From Sinonovacula constricta (lineage: Eukaryota; Mollusca; Bivalvia; Cardiida; Solecurtidae): 64,000 nucleotides of DNA. The stretch spans positions 57,415,774-57,479,773 of the forward strand of contig CM017561.1 of NCBI GenBank assembly GCA_007844125.1. The letters run 5' to 3'. Below the pieces are notes generated by a model. That model saw only the letters and a program-made list of their open reading frames with translations, made no database searches and was not told the origin of the DNA. Numbering within the stretch: the stretch's first letter is position 1; each line of letters begins with the position of its first letter. This document shows, one piece after another, positions 22,670 to 37,600 of this stretch. Both the position numbers and the translations under genes were made by a program.

Positions 22670-25630
22670 CTACTGCAGTAATTTCTACTCAGATCAAAGA
22701 AATAGATCCCCTTTAACTTAAGTAACATCGGACGATTTCCGATATATGGTAACAAAAATAATAAACACATTATCAAAGGTTAACTGCATTTATAAATCGT
22801 GGATTTAATGTAATAATGAAAATTACCCGGATTTACACTAACAGTATGCGTCTGTAACGGAATCTAGGCCGATCGTCATGTGCACACTGTGTGGCTTCTC
22901 GCTCTTTCGTTGTGATCGGAAAACACTAGAATTAACATCAATTTCTTCCTTCGATCTAAAAGTCAACCTGACTGAATGAATGTAAGATTCATTTGCGTAT
23001 CGTCTGGCTTGAATTCTTTGCAGAAGTGACGATTTTCTTAGCATAAAATGCTCACCAAAGTTCGCTGGTAGATCGCTTAAACAGGCAGCTATGTTTGTTG
23101 ACAATGGGTCTTACTGGGATTAACATCCGATTAAAATATGGTGCAGAGTATACTTTAACATTATATTTGATAGCATTTCAAATCTGGTGTTAATTGCAAT
23201 AATTATTGAAGTTTGCTCCACTTACCTTTCAACAAGGAAGATGCCGCATAGGTGCGAAATGTATTGCTTTAATTTTTAAACCTCCCGCTTTTGTTATTAT
23301 GGATATTCCACATTAGGTGTTAATTATATGTTCTGATCAAGACAAATAATAACCACTTCAATTTTCAACACATTCTTTTCAACTGCACCTGTGTTACTCA
23401 ATTTTCTTACCGACAAAACATAGAAAACATTTATCGCTTTAATTGTGTTTTTTTTCAAAGCAGTCATAATTATTTTACATATCTCGCTCACAAACGATAA
23501 TACATTGGTCATGCTTTGTAATTTATGTTTTAATGTTCATATCTTACATTTAATATTTCATACAAGTAACGCACACAATATTTAGTACATACAATAATAT
23601 TTTCATTGGAGATGATATGAATTGTGTTGACACATGTTTATTGTTATTTATGCCCCTATCAACGAATTGTTGATATATATTATGTAATATATGAATACAT
23701 ATATACATTTAAATCGCTTTTTATGTCTTTGTGGTGTCTTTACATGTCTCTGTGTGTCTTTGCATATCTTTTGCAGTGTTTCGTAGGACCATTGACAATA
23801 GAGTATTGACCCGATCGACAATAAGATGTCCAAGGTTATCAGATAGTGGGTCACGTGACTCGGTGGGCGGAGCAATCTACCCGCGAGCGTAATGTTAATT
23901 GCATGACAAACATTTATCTCTCATGTATTCCTATCACATTTTCAGTGTTGCCAGGCATCACATCTATCACACTAGATAGCATGCATTCTTGCTGTAACAG
24001 CGCGGTTGCATTGTACGCATTGGAAAGTCGTCGTAGTTTGGCTTGTCACAAGAGACTGAATGTCTATCAGAAGCTGGTCCTTTATAAAAGCGTAATCAAC
24101 TCGCTTAATTAGCAACCCGTTGACAAACTGTTGACACAGTTCACAGCCGAGAAGTGTTTGTGAACTGCTTTTACTTGCAAGTTCACTCATATCTCTAATC
24201 GACTAAAACTCATCATAATTAATTAAGTTATAATTGTCAGATACCAAAACTGAGTGGACAGTGAAAACAAAATAAAATACCATTTTTAATACTCACACAC
24301 GCTAATAACATATTATTACAATATTGAGTGCGTAAAATGAAAAAATGAACATAAAATCAATAGCGTCGATCTTAACAACTACAATATTACAAAAAAAGTA
24401 TCACTTTCCATCAATACATGTTTAAAAAATTAAGTGCAGATAAAATCCTTTAAGTTGTTACATACAATCTCCATACTAAACATTTACGCATATATCTTAT
24501 ATATGGTACGACTATTCTGTTGTTTTATACCAAATACTGAATGTGGCAAGTACTAATGATGTCATGAAACAGCAAACTTCCTTTTTTTTTTATTGACCCC
24601 TTATGCTTTATCGGCAAAATTGAAGAGCTTGTGGAATCCTAGATGTTTTGCAAACCAGTCGCTTCCACCCCACTACCCTTTTCAGTTTTGCCCACCATAT
24701 GGTATGAGTGCTATGCATGTTGTTGTTTTAGCAAAAAATGCTGCAGTGTGTTAACTTTATGCAAGATGTAAATTTGATTTTTAGCATAAGGTTAATGTCC
24801 AGATAGGGTCAGAAAAAATACCAGTACTAGATTATACTTTTAAGTTATTTCAGTAGATAAGTTTCCATGTGATGTCATGGACACTGAAAAGACTTTAAGT
24901 TTAAGACAGCCATCTTTGAAGGCAGAAGCTAATTCAGGCCAAAATCTGGAAATATGTGCTGTATTAAACACACCACTATGTTTTTATTTTTCATTCTATT
25001 TTACTGATTTTTACATCATATATAACAGCTTTTATGAAGTATTTTAAATACCCAAACTATATTTTGATTAATTCTAAAAGGTAACAAAAATATATCCAAA
25101 AAAGATAACACTGTTCATTTTGTTTAAGGATGAGCCAATAATTTTATTTCTAAAAATGTTTGTGCATTTATCCATTTTAAAAATATTGCATTCTAAAAAT
25201 ATGAAATTCTAGAGCTTTCCAATGGTGTATAGTTTTCAATTTTTGGACCACAAATGAAGGAATGACAAGAAAATAAAATGTACACTTGTATACAATTCAT
25301 CCGAAAATCTCTTGAAGTTGCCATCAAAGATGGCTGCTAAGATAAGGGATCTTCACTGATGTGGCAAATATCTATAGACAATTATATATACATTTATATA
25401 TTTATATACTAACCACCCATAACACCTTGGTTAGCTTACCAACCTTTAGTGTCAAATTCTGAAATCATACTGGTCCAGTAAAATTTGGTTTGGTCCTGTA
25501 GCTATTGCTAGCTTGGTGGACGAAACTTTCGAAGGTCCAGTGTTTTTTAATTTCATTCGTGAAGACTGAGCTAAAAGATTTTGATGAGAAACTAAACTTG
25601 ATAACAATTATCAACAATGATATGTTTCAG
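22670..25630. other. Stretch between THAP exon and RMI1
   Basis: No firm gene. Minus-strand frames at 22838-23104 and 23972-24190 are open and not low complexity, but they lack recognisable domains and clear donors. From 24.3 to 25.6 kb the sequence is AT-rich. RMI1 coding begins just after a 3' splice site at 25630, so its 5' non-coding exon and promoter may lie somewhere in this stretch. I could not place them. Confidence 0.35.
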
Positions 25631-25645
25631 TTCTAGTCTGATAGG

Positions 25646-28600
25646 ATGTTAGACCCCATACGGACAGCTGAATGGTTGAAGTCTAGCCACATTTTGGTCC
25701 CTGATGACTGGCTACAGGCCTGTGTGGAGTGGATACAGTCAGAGAACCAGGTATTGCTTTCTTATCACAATATTTTCTTGTACTTACTTTGAGTCAATGT
25801 TAGATATTAATACAATTCTTACATTGACTAAGAGTAAATGACCCCTATTGATATCAAGGCCAGAGCGGAAAATGTCAAGGTCATAGCAACCTTGAACATG
25901 GCTTCAGTTTTACATTTATATTTTAAATCCACAATTATCATACTTGGTAGAGACAATTGTCGTGACCAGTAGATGATTACTATTGGTTTTGGAGTCAGTA
26001 GCGCAAAGGTCAATTACACAGAACCCTGAAATTGATGTTTGGTTCTGATCAATATCTTAAGAATGCATGAGCCCACAATCTTGAGACTTTGAAGGGATAT
26101 TGGTCAAGGTAAATAGATGATCCGTATTGATTTTTCAGTGTCTTTCAAGGTCAAGATCACAGTGACCTTAATTTTTTTGTTTTTGATTGATGTCTAGAAA
26201 ACACAAGAGCCTGCAATCCTCGAACTTGGCCTTGAAAAGTTAATGACCCCAATTGATTTTGGGTCAGTGTTGTAAAGTTCAAGGACATTGGACATTGATT
26301 GCAACTTTTTCCCCATATCAAATTCTAGAGAGCACAGGAGCACACAGTCTTTATCTTCAACATCACCTTAATCTCATTTAGTAAAAGCAGTTAACAAAAA
26401 AAGTCTTAAGTAATCAATAATGAACTTTGTCGCAAAGAATATAAATTGAGTTTTCTTGTTAGTTATACACTAATTTTACATAGAATTTAGACTTAAATTA
26501 AAATTTTAACAAGACATTAAATTTGCCAATTTAACTTTATTAAACATCTGATATGAAGACATGATTTATTTTGGAAGAATAGGAAACACATGACTTGGAT
26601 TTTGAAAGCCCTTCTTCCATAGACAATAACTTGACCCTTTGTTTGTTGTGACTTCTAGGCCAATCTAAGTCAGGATGAGCTCAACTCAATGGTATATGAA
26701 CAATGGCTCCTGGCAGACCTTCATGAACTGGAAACACGCTGTCTACCTACAGATGTGGCAACAGGAACCAAGTATCAACTTAAAGGAGCATTTGCTCTGC
26801 AAGTAAGCATGTTTAAAAGTGTTTTTTTTATTATTTTTGTCTAGCATCAAATTAGGGGGTCCTTTGGCTGAACGGTTAGTGGTGATAAGTTGTAACTTCT
26901 CAGTCCCTCATCGTGTGGGTTCAAGTCCCCGCCAGGACAAGAACTTCCATGAAAAGAGGTTTTCCAGCTAACCTGCAATGCACCCTGATTCTACTCAGTC
27001 ATGAGTCTGGGGGTCTTCCTCCACCCAAAATTAGCTGACGTTGCCATTAGGATCTAATTGTGTCTGTACAATGTAACAAAAATCAAAACAAAACAATTCA
27101 GTATTGAATTGATTTTTTAACGTGGAATGTATTTGCTAGTACGTTAAGATTTTCATGTTCAGTCGTTTATAAGGTTGGACAGTTCTCTATTTCTTTCTGT
27201 CACTTTCATTATCTGACATGCTCCTGACTGACTGGGTAGAGTTGCCGATCCCTGAAACTCCCTGACCCACATCACATTGGTCACATCACATGGGTCTAAG
27301 TATTAGTTGGGTTGAGTGTTTGCAATTGAAGTGCTTCTACCTAGATAGTCTGTAAAATTCTTTGAATTTTGTTAGAAAATGTGATTGCTTACTTTAGATT
27401 GCTGAGTAGGTTTCAATTCTCTGTTGAAAATTAGCTTTAACTTTTCTGTTGAAAGGAAGCTTTAAGCTTTTCTATTAAAAGGTATTTTTAAGCATTTCTT
27501 TTGAAAGGTAGCTATAAGCTTCTCTGTTGAAAGCAACTGTGAGCACTTAGCAACTGTGAGCACTTAGTAACTGTGAGCACTTAGCAACTGTGAGCACTTA
27601 GCAACTGTGAGCACTTAGCAACTGTGAGCATTAAGCAACTGTGAGCATTAAGCAACTGTGAGCATTAAGAAACTGGCAACTGTTAGCAACAGTAGCTTAT
27701 GCATGGAAAGTTGCATTTCTAGAGCGTATGGTAACAGTCACTTTTTTTCACATGGTGTAGATTCAAATTTTGTCTGATGTTTCATCGGGAGGGTAAAGGC
27801 ACTCTTGTTGGACCCAGCATTTTTTATAAAGTTAACCTAAAAAAGTTCCATTTATATATTTTCTCTTTGGCAGATTGACAGCATCATGAACGTGGGTCAG
27901 TCCTTTTACTCTCAGTCCCAGGCCTTGAAAGGAACAGAGAATGCCAATGTCCTTGTCACGGCAGAAGATCCTAAACCTGTAAATATTGCATTATATTGTC
28001 AGCGGTCCAGATGTTGAGAGTAACTTTGCACCTCGCTGTGTTTTGAGTCCCTGTAGGGGTAAAATCTTTTATCTGGAAAATCTTTCAGCTGACCTTTGGT
28101 GTGTCGGTGGTTTCTACCTAGAAATTTTTTTTGAGGTCTGTCTCCACAAATAAGCTGGATTCACGATCATGTCCATGATTATGTCACTGCAGTGTATTTT
28201 AAAAATTTGTTTTAGTGATTTTATATATGCTTTTGTTTTCATACAATGCCTATACTATGCATATTCGTAGACATGGATTTGGAGATTAAATCAAATATTT
28301 AGTTACAAAATTGTTTATAATTTTTAATCTGTCTATGCATATAAATAACTAGAAATGGTTTATAAGACTTTGTAAAATTCTTTAAGTTTTAAAACACTGA
28401 AATTATATTTTGTTCCTATTCCCAAAGATTTGTCCCAATTAGGAATTTAGACGCATCATCTTTAGTAATCGCCTTGAAAATTGTCAACTGAAAGCAGAAA
28501 AATAGGTGAATGCTCAAGCCACATAACCTTAATATGCATTTCAATGCCAGGGGCGCCCGTGGTGTAGTGGTAGAAAGACCGATTTGTAGCTCCTCTGACT

Positions 28601-31600
28601 GCTAAGCCTCTCACTGCATGGGTTCGAGTCCCTTTCGGGATAAAGGACTTTATGTGGGAAAGTCTTCCAGCTGACTTGCAGTGTGCGGGTGGTTCTAACC
28701 AGACATTTGTCTGGGATCTTCCTCTACCAAATAGCTGGATTTCGCTATAATGATAAAAAATTGTTTCTGTAATGAATTTCAAAACTATATTCCTTCTCCA
28801 GGTATGGGAGGCCCCGAGTTTGAATTTTTTCACAATAGCATTTAAAGAAACATCTTCTGACCAATACAGAGCTCTATTACCTTATTTGGTATGTTATAAG
28901 TAATACACATAATGTGTCGAGGTACATCTGGAAGCTCATTGATAGTGGGAAGAATAAGTTAACAGAATATGTTATATATCTAGAATAAAAACATGAAGAA
29001 ACCAAGTTAATGGCATGTATTGGTTACGAATTTATATGACTAAGCAACAATTTTATAATACTTTATAATATAGTTTGGGGTGACTGTGGCCGAGCAGTCA
29101 GAGTTGCCGACTTATAATATGTTCTGTATGTTACAGTGGGAGCAGAAACCGAGCCGGATGTTGTTGTTCAAGATGACAGATGGCAGCACAAGTGTAACAG
29201 GCATGGAGTATAAACCCATCTCTTGTCTTAATCCTTCCACACGGCCTGGAGCTAAGGTACCATCTGTTATTTCCTTAATCCTTATCTTAGTAAAACCTTA
29301 TCTTTGTAAATCCTTATCTTTTTATGTACATAACAGTGCAAAAAATTCTTTAGGATATGATATCTGTTAATGCAGGCGTTTTTCAGCACTGACTGCGCCT
29401 TCTGAAAACGGAGGCATTCCCAAAGCAAACGGCCCTGTTCCCAATGATATCCAGCCGATATTTTTCCCAATTGACTACATTCTCTCTTTCCAGAATTTCT
29501 GCAGAAATCATATACAATAAACCGAAATACAGTGGTTTTTTTTCCACATTTAGAGTTCCTTCCCTTGGTCTATGACGTAGGAAATGCAAGCATTTAGCGA
29601 CCCCGATGTAAGCACATCTATAGCAATAAATTTCAAACATTGCTTAATGTATTTTCGCGACTAAGGTGACTTTGCACAACAGCAAATATTACAGTAAAAA
29701 AATATGCAAGCAAGATGCACAAGGGTGCGCAACAATTGTATCGATGTTTACAAAGCCATTTGAATCTACGTCATCGGAACATACATTCACATTGTCCGAA
29801 TCTGCATCAGTTGACCATTCTCTCCTACCAGTACCAGAACAGTCTGCATCCTTTCAGCTGAAATGTTTGAATTGTTTTAATACTCTTTTACATGTACCTT
29901 TAAATTTAATACTGTGTCCCTGGGTTTATCAAGAACTTTAGTTTCATAGGATGGGTAATTTAAATGAGCAAATTATTTTCTTATAAAGTATGGCTAGATA
30001 TGACTGTTAACTAGTAAAGTATCAGTGCACATTAATATTTTCCAAAATAGACCATTTAATGCAAAAATTCACAAAATGGGCATTTTTGTCCATAAAAAAT
30101 TCCGAAATTGACCAGACAGAAACCCCCCTGTAATGTACCAGTGCAGACTGGGCTGATTGTAACTGAATGGCCAAGGTTGCAACATTACTCTAGAGGCCCT
30201 CTCAGTGTGAGTGTTAATCCCAAGCAAGGTGAATATTTATATTTGAAAAGGTCATCCAGATGCTGTGTGCTGCGGTGGTGGTTTTGACCAGCTATTTTCT
30301 GCACTCTATTAATAATAACTAGATTCCGCTCTCATTGTGCCAGTGAGATTAATGTCACCATCAAAAGAACAAAACATAAAAAAAAACAAAAAAAACAGAC
30401 GTACACAAAAATCAAAAGATGCAAATAAGAAATAATCTTTTTAGCTGGACAAATTCATAAATAAGCCATGAAAGTACAAACGGACTATGCAGAACCGTAA
30501 TATGAAATATGATTTAAATAACAAATCTTGTAAGTTTCCCTATGTTACAGATACTGGTGCATGGTGAGATCCTTTGTCGTCATGGATACCTGATGTTTGA
30601 GAACCACCACCTGACATTTCTTGGGGGGGAAGTGGATACCCTGGTGGAGGCAAACACCCCGCTCAACACACTGAAGACTGCCATGTATGTGGTTATAATC
30701 GTCACTAGAAATTACTTTTTTTGCCCCCAACCTATTGAATTGTTAAAACAATCATATACTGTTGGTTATCGCTGTAAAATGTAATAAATAAAAAACAAAA
30801 TAAGTAGTTTTGGAATAAATTGCTCCAAAAACATTCATTCAGTTTTTAACATAACCTATGTTATGATTTTGAAAGGTTTTTACCTGCGAATGTCAGTTCA
30901 TTTGGATTGAAGGTAAATGAGAGTTCATCTACATTTGTTTTGGGCATATATGCCATATAACCCTTGCTGGAGATATTATGGTTTCAAGATAACAATTACA
31001 ATCATTAAATTTTCAGGGATGCCAGTCTGGAGCATGCTGGTAAGAACCACCAGAAAAAATTGACTGGTTCCAAAATTATCAATAACAAGGCTCCGGGTAC
31101 CAGTCCTCCACCAACTGGTTCCAGGTCTGCCCAGCAAACATGGAGCAGGGGACCAGCCAACAGGATGTCAGCTGGGCAACAGCGAGGCAGGGGATCCCAG
31201 CAGCAGGTAATTTATAAAAATATATAAGTAAAACTATGAATGAAAAATGGTAGACGATGAAGTATCCATCACGATGCAGTTAGAGCTTCCAGCTGGTAAC
31301 TCTTCTGCCCCTTGACCTTGTGGGCCTGGTCTCAGTGCATGTTAAATCTTTCCTGTGGAAAGGGGAATTCAATTACTCTTGCTTTATTTTTGTAAAAATA
31401 TATATGGTATATATACTGGTAAGACTAGATATGACTATACTGGTAGGATTAGATATGACTTATTAATGTCAGAATAATTTGCTACCAACTTTACAGGTGA
31501 AAGCAGCTCAGTCCACCTCAGTTATATCCAGTTGACCATTTTTAGCTGAACCATCAACCTTTAACAAATAAACATTGTAATTTTATAAGATAATGATACA

Positions 31601-34600
31601 AGAAGCTGTCAATTTATTTTAAAGAAAAATTCAATTTTATACATGAGTATGTCCATTGGGTTTTCTTCCATCAATAAAAGCTAAGGATCACCAACCTAAC
31701 TATGTTTGTGTCTGTGTATCAATCTAAAAGCTAAGATCTATTGTAAAAATTGAAATGTTTGAACTAAAAATACAACCCTTATTTTGTAGGTGAAAACAGA
31801 AATGGACGAGTTTATGGATGATGATCCTTTCCTTGATGAAATGGATATGGATGACCTTGACCTACTTACACAGCCCAACACTGGGAACCAGAACAATTCA
31901 AATGTAACAGGCAACCAACCAAATATTGCTGCTAATAGGAATCAACCCAAAATGGCCGCCAACAGAAACCTGCCAAATATGCGCACTAATCAAAACCAGT
32001 TAAATAATCAAAAAGTAAATGAAAATAATTCTAATTTTGCTGCTAGAAAAAAACAATCCATTGCTAGTTCTAATAGCTCAGTTTCCAAACTGTCTTCCTC
32101 ATCAGTTGGTTCTGGTAGTACTAAAAGGACTCTTTCAGGAGAAATGCCTGTACGACAAGCATCCAGTGCTAGAATTACTGAGGTACTCGATAACACAGAT
32201 GACTTTGCAGATGAGTTTGATGCTATGGATGACATTGATGATGAGATGTTGACAAATCTTGATGAAAACATGTTAAATGGTAACAATAGAAAAAATAGTG
32301 TCCAGAGTAAATCAAATACAACTGTCAATCAAAGACAAAAAACTGGTACCCATGTGGCAACAGACGAGAAACCTAAATCAAATGATACAAATTCAGAAAT
32401 TAAAGTATTTCCTTTATTTAACCAGAAGTTAAGTAAACGGGTGCCTGCAAGTGGAAATTCACATGCAGAGAGCAATACAAGTTCTTTATCAAATGAAATC
32501 AGATGTGGACAAAGAAATGCTTCTTCAACCAGTGTAAGTCCATTGGGTAGTGTTGCTGTTAGAAATGTCAGTGCTTATGATGGTGATATGGCAGCAGAAC
32601 CAAATGTGAAGAACGTCATGAAGCAAGAACCAAAACATGCTGGTTCCAGAATATCCACTAGTTCTGGCTATGAAAATGGGAACCATGTAAAGGTAGAAAA
32701 GTCAGATTTCAAGGTTATGGATAGGTCAACGGTTACTGCAGGGTCCGATGAAAACTATATGACCCCAAGAAAAATAAAGAAAATCAAAGAAGAACAACAT
32801 ACTGCTGTCAGGTCTCAGCTAGGTAAGTTATTATTTGTTTAATTGTATTTTTTTGTTTTACATTTTTAAAGTTTTGTTTTTTTAATTTATTGTTCAGACT
32901 TATAAATGAAGACATCATTAAAATGCTTCTTGTGAAACTAGCTTTCAGACAGTTACAATTACAACAATCATTATCATTGAAAGTAATTGATACTGATGCA
33001 ACTTTTTGCAAAAGATGATGCATTAAAGGTCATGTGCTGAAAGATATATTATAAAAGATTGTTCACAATCATGTAAATCTTAATCTTATTGTTCCTCCGT
33101 AGACTTTTCTGTATATATATGTATTCTAGTATGTTAATCCAAATTATGTAAGGGAATTTTTGTTTATATCAAAACCTTGTTTGCCCTTTGTATATGTTCA
33201 ATTGTTTTAGATTTTTTTTATATTTTAGTAATGTGGTATGTTTCTCCATATCTAAAATCTAATCTGAAGTTCACAGGATGACTTATAACTCCTCCGGCTC
33301 TCAACATGTGGGTTCAAGTACCAGCCTGGTTGAGAATTTTCTTGTGGGGACGTCTTTGCAGCTGACCTGTGGTGCACCAGAGGTTCTACCTAGACATATG
33401 TTTAGGGTATTCCTCTAAAAGTAATTAACTGGACCTCGCTAAAATGGTTGTAATTATATCAGTGTGATGTAAAAAAAGATATAAAAATGCTGTACAAATG
33501 ATAATTTATAGGGATAGAATTGCATACTTGTATCTCCTCTTATTACTTATTGGACTCTTTGCACATGTGTTCAAGTCCCTAACAGTGGGAAGAACTTTTC
33601 CAGTTTAACTGCAGTGATCTGATGGTGCTGCTTTATTCATATTTGTGTCAAGTCTGCCTCCACAAAAAATAGCTGAACAACGCTATAACAACCATCATTG
33701 TGATGCTGCAGTGTATTTTTAAAAACAAATATAAGTTAGATTTGCCATCTATGTTATATTTCAGACATTCAATCGGAGTACCCCTTCACCTACCTGTCCA
33801 GAATTATGTCCCAGCCTCCACCAGCAAAACCAACCTACCATACAGTCAAGGTATTGTATACTTTTCCTTGTCTGTACCCCCTGTAGTGTAGAGTCCCAGT
33901 CAGGATACATAATTTATGTGAATTTGACCTCCTTTTGCACCAGTAAGATTCATTGTTGTTGTTTTTTAAATTAGGATGTTATCACAGATTTTGGTGAACA
34001 AGGTTTTTTCTTCAGTGAAACAATTATATTGATTTCAATTTCAATTAAAATCTTTTTATTAGTAGTTTAAGGCCTCCGGCCTATGATACATTTGTGTACA
34101 GACAGTATATAGGAGTGATGACAAATCAAGTATTGGTAAGACAATTTGGTATTCAGACTAGACATGAATAAGGTAATATAAGCCACTGATTCGAAAAAAA
34201 AGTCTTAAACATTAATAATAAATGTGAGTTAAGTAAAATGTACCTCAGATATAAAAGGCAAAAGAGTGGAATCCAGTTTTATCAATACATCAATTGGAGC
34301 AAAATACACATAAAATAGACATAGACATCATACTTGTGGAAGATATGTAATTTGTAGCACATTCAAATAGGTATGTGTAAGCTGTATTTTCAGATGGATA
34401 AAACCAGTACTAAATGTAATTTAATTATATCTGTTAAAAAAAACACTATAGAAATAATATGATTAATATCATGAAATCATATTGTTAAAGATTTGCTGTG
34501 GCAAAACACTAAGTAAGGTGGGTGTTGTAATGTAAACAAAAGTGTATACATTCTGTCAACATTTACTTTAAAACCCACGATTTATTTATATTCCTTTTAT

Positions 34601-37600
34601 ATGTATATTTTATATTTATATTTTTCATTGGGACAAAGCTAAATCAGATGGCTTCTGCAGGTAGAAGTTGCAATCAGGCAATATGTTTATCATGAGGCAT
34701 CGCTCTTCAGAGATTTGAAACTAAATAAAAATTATTGATAGCAATCTGTTGGAAGACTCCTCATTCTATTTAAACAGAAGGGGTTTAATTGATAATGTCC
34801 TGATGTTGTAATGGTCTGATTGGTTAAGAAGTGGACTATAATGTTTAAAATAAAACACATAAAACAACCAAGAAGTCAAGATGTAGCCACTGCCTGTACA
34901 TATGTATGTGAGCAAAAATATTAATAATGTAAACAATATTTCCCTTTAAAACAATATAAAAGGTAAAAAATAACTTAAAATCAAAATATCCAAGTACATC
35001 ACAAGATGGTTGATACAAAATTAGCTTAGTCCTTTGTATTGCATACTCCTTTATAACACAGAAGCTGGATGGTATCCAAAATTGTACCGTAATTCCTAAA
35101 AAAACATGAATGCAATGGGCGCCATCAATTTTCGAATATGGCCATATAGTTAAACTTTAAAAATATTCTTGTCAGAAAGTGGACGAATTTGGTATTCATG
35201 TTCCTTGAGTGAACCTATATTAACACTATAAAGAATTTTTATCGATCAAAAAAAAAAAAAAAATCAGCCAGGAGTGTAGACATTTTCCATACTATATGAC
35301 TATATTGTAAAATTTACAATTTTCTTGCCAGTAACAACAACAGTAAGAGCGTTGATATTTGGCCTTCTTGTGGCTCTCTCCCAAGACTGTTAAAAAAATC
35401 ATCAGTCTAGTTATGGCTTTCTTGGAGCCTTGCCAGTTTCCTTATTCAGCTATATGTATAACTCTGAAAATCTTCTATCTCAGACCAAAACTCTTATCAA
35501 AGTGTCAAAATAATTCTTGTTGACTTCCCTTTTAACAATGTTTCTGTTAATCTGTTCTGCTTAAAATCTATAACTTGACCTGTACTTTGGTAAGTGATGA
35601 TGGTCCCTCTTGTTTACAGATTTGAAAATGTCTAAATTTTCTATTTTGTCGCTTATTTTTTATTGGCGAATAACCTAAAAACTCATTTGCATAAAAATTT
35701 TAAATTTTCATAAGTGCAATTTCTGGTAAAGTATTTTTTCTCTTATTCTTATTTGACTGAAATGAAATGTTTAATTTGAAAAATTGCATTAAATTTCAGT
35801 ATTATTTTTTTCAATCCACAGGCATATATTTCGACATTGACAAGTAAGTTGAGCAATGAGAACCAGCAGTGGAAGTTGTCATGTAAGATTAATGATGGAA
35901 CTATGGCCGTAGATGTGGACCTTTCATCACAGGTAAGAACACTTACCAGTCGGCACCCATTTTATAGTGGTAGAATCATTGTTTTGTAACTCCTGACTGC
36001 TTAGTCTCAAACTGTGTTGGTTTGAGTGCCATTTAGGGTGAAGTACTTAACGTGGGAAGGTCTTCCAGCTGACCTGCGGTGTGCCTGTGGTTCTACCCAG
36101 ACATTTGTTTTTGGGATGTCACTATAATGATCCTAATTGGTCGCAGCGATGTATCTCAAAACAAAAGAAACAACAAGTGTTGATTGTACTAAAAGCAGAT
36201 TTCAAAATTTCCTCGTTTTTTTAAGCGGTTGAACCCTCCACTTGTAAATAGTAAGGCCCAAGTAGGTTATTTAAAACATGTAAAGATATTAATTAAAACA
36301 CACTTATTCGTTTTTATAATTGCCTATTGGACCTGGTTCAGCAATCAGTAGAGTATTGGCTCCAGGTACGGGAGGCTCCTGGTTCAATCCCGGCCCGCTA
36401 CATACCAAAATCATTTAAAATGGTATTGGTATAGCTCCCTTGATAACTCTCAATCAAGCAAATATAAGAGTTGTTCCATGACTGGTTGTCCCGGTGTCAA
36501 GATAATGTGACTAGGTGTGGTATCATGCCATGTGTTCACGGCATGCTGTACACACCGGATAACTGAAAAACTGTTGGTGGGACAATAAACCCAATAAACA
36601 AACAATAAGATTAATGCTTTGTCTTTGACAGGTTCTGACAGAGTTAATAGGATTCTCACCACAGGAAGCCATGGTAGGTGATCCTTTGTGTGTGTTTTTT
36701 ATTTTCCATCTCCACAAAGATTGAGGAGATTATTGTTGATTTGCCATATATGATCAAAAATTTATTTCATTCGTGGTCATAGAGAAATATATTTTGATGA
36801 GTGGCCTGAAAATATTAATTTTCTGCTACTATGAGTGAGGTAAAAGACGATTATACACTGAAGTAGACAGGTTTTCATTTCATTTTATGCCTAATTTGTC
36901 TTTAAACAGTAATAAAGCAAAATTAAGGAACTATTTTCTGTAAAGGTTATGCAAGGTACATAAGTAACTGTATTATTAGAACATACACATGGATTAAAAG
37001 ACTAAATGAATTAGATGCTGGCATCTTCCTCTCATCTTTATTTCATAAGAATAATGTGTAGCTGAATGGGAATTTCAAACTGTTCAGAGCAAGAACTTTT
37101 ATGTGGAGAGGTTTTCCAGCCAATCTTCCACCAGTGGTTCAACCCAGCTGAGATATAAATCTGGTGTCTTCCACCACCAATAATTAGCTGGACGTCACCA
37201 ATATGACAAAATAGATGTTTAACCTTATGACATTGAATCATGTGACCTATAGTAGCCTGAGCCACTATGAATCATGTGACCTATAGTAGCCTGAGCCACT
37301 AACAGAGGTAAAGGTCATGAACCGACAGTGTAAGAGGGTGTTTAGTTTTAGGTTTATTTGGTACACAAGTGTCATGGATTTTTTTTTTACTTTTTATTAT
37401 AGAAAATGAGAGCAAGGATCAAAACAGACCCAAGTGTGAAACAAGTCTTGGCAGAGGTAAAATAGTTATTTTTCACCAAAATTAGGAATTTATCTCACAG
37501 GACCTGGTAGCGCAATCGGTAGAGCGAAGGGTCCAAGTACGTGAGGGTCCAGGTTCAATCCAGGACCGCAACAAAGATGTTAAAAATGGTTGTGGTCTAA

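Noticed and set aside
28549..28630. Functional tRNA gene
   Set aside because: A and B boxes are present, but the sequence does not fold as a full cloverleaf with paired acceptor ends, and it continues into a SINE body shared with many copies.
32008..32328. Minus-strand 106-codon frame opposite RMI1 exon 7
   Set aside because: It is a shadow of the plus-strand acidic Ser/Asn-rich exon, whose splice sites and phases fit RMI1.
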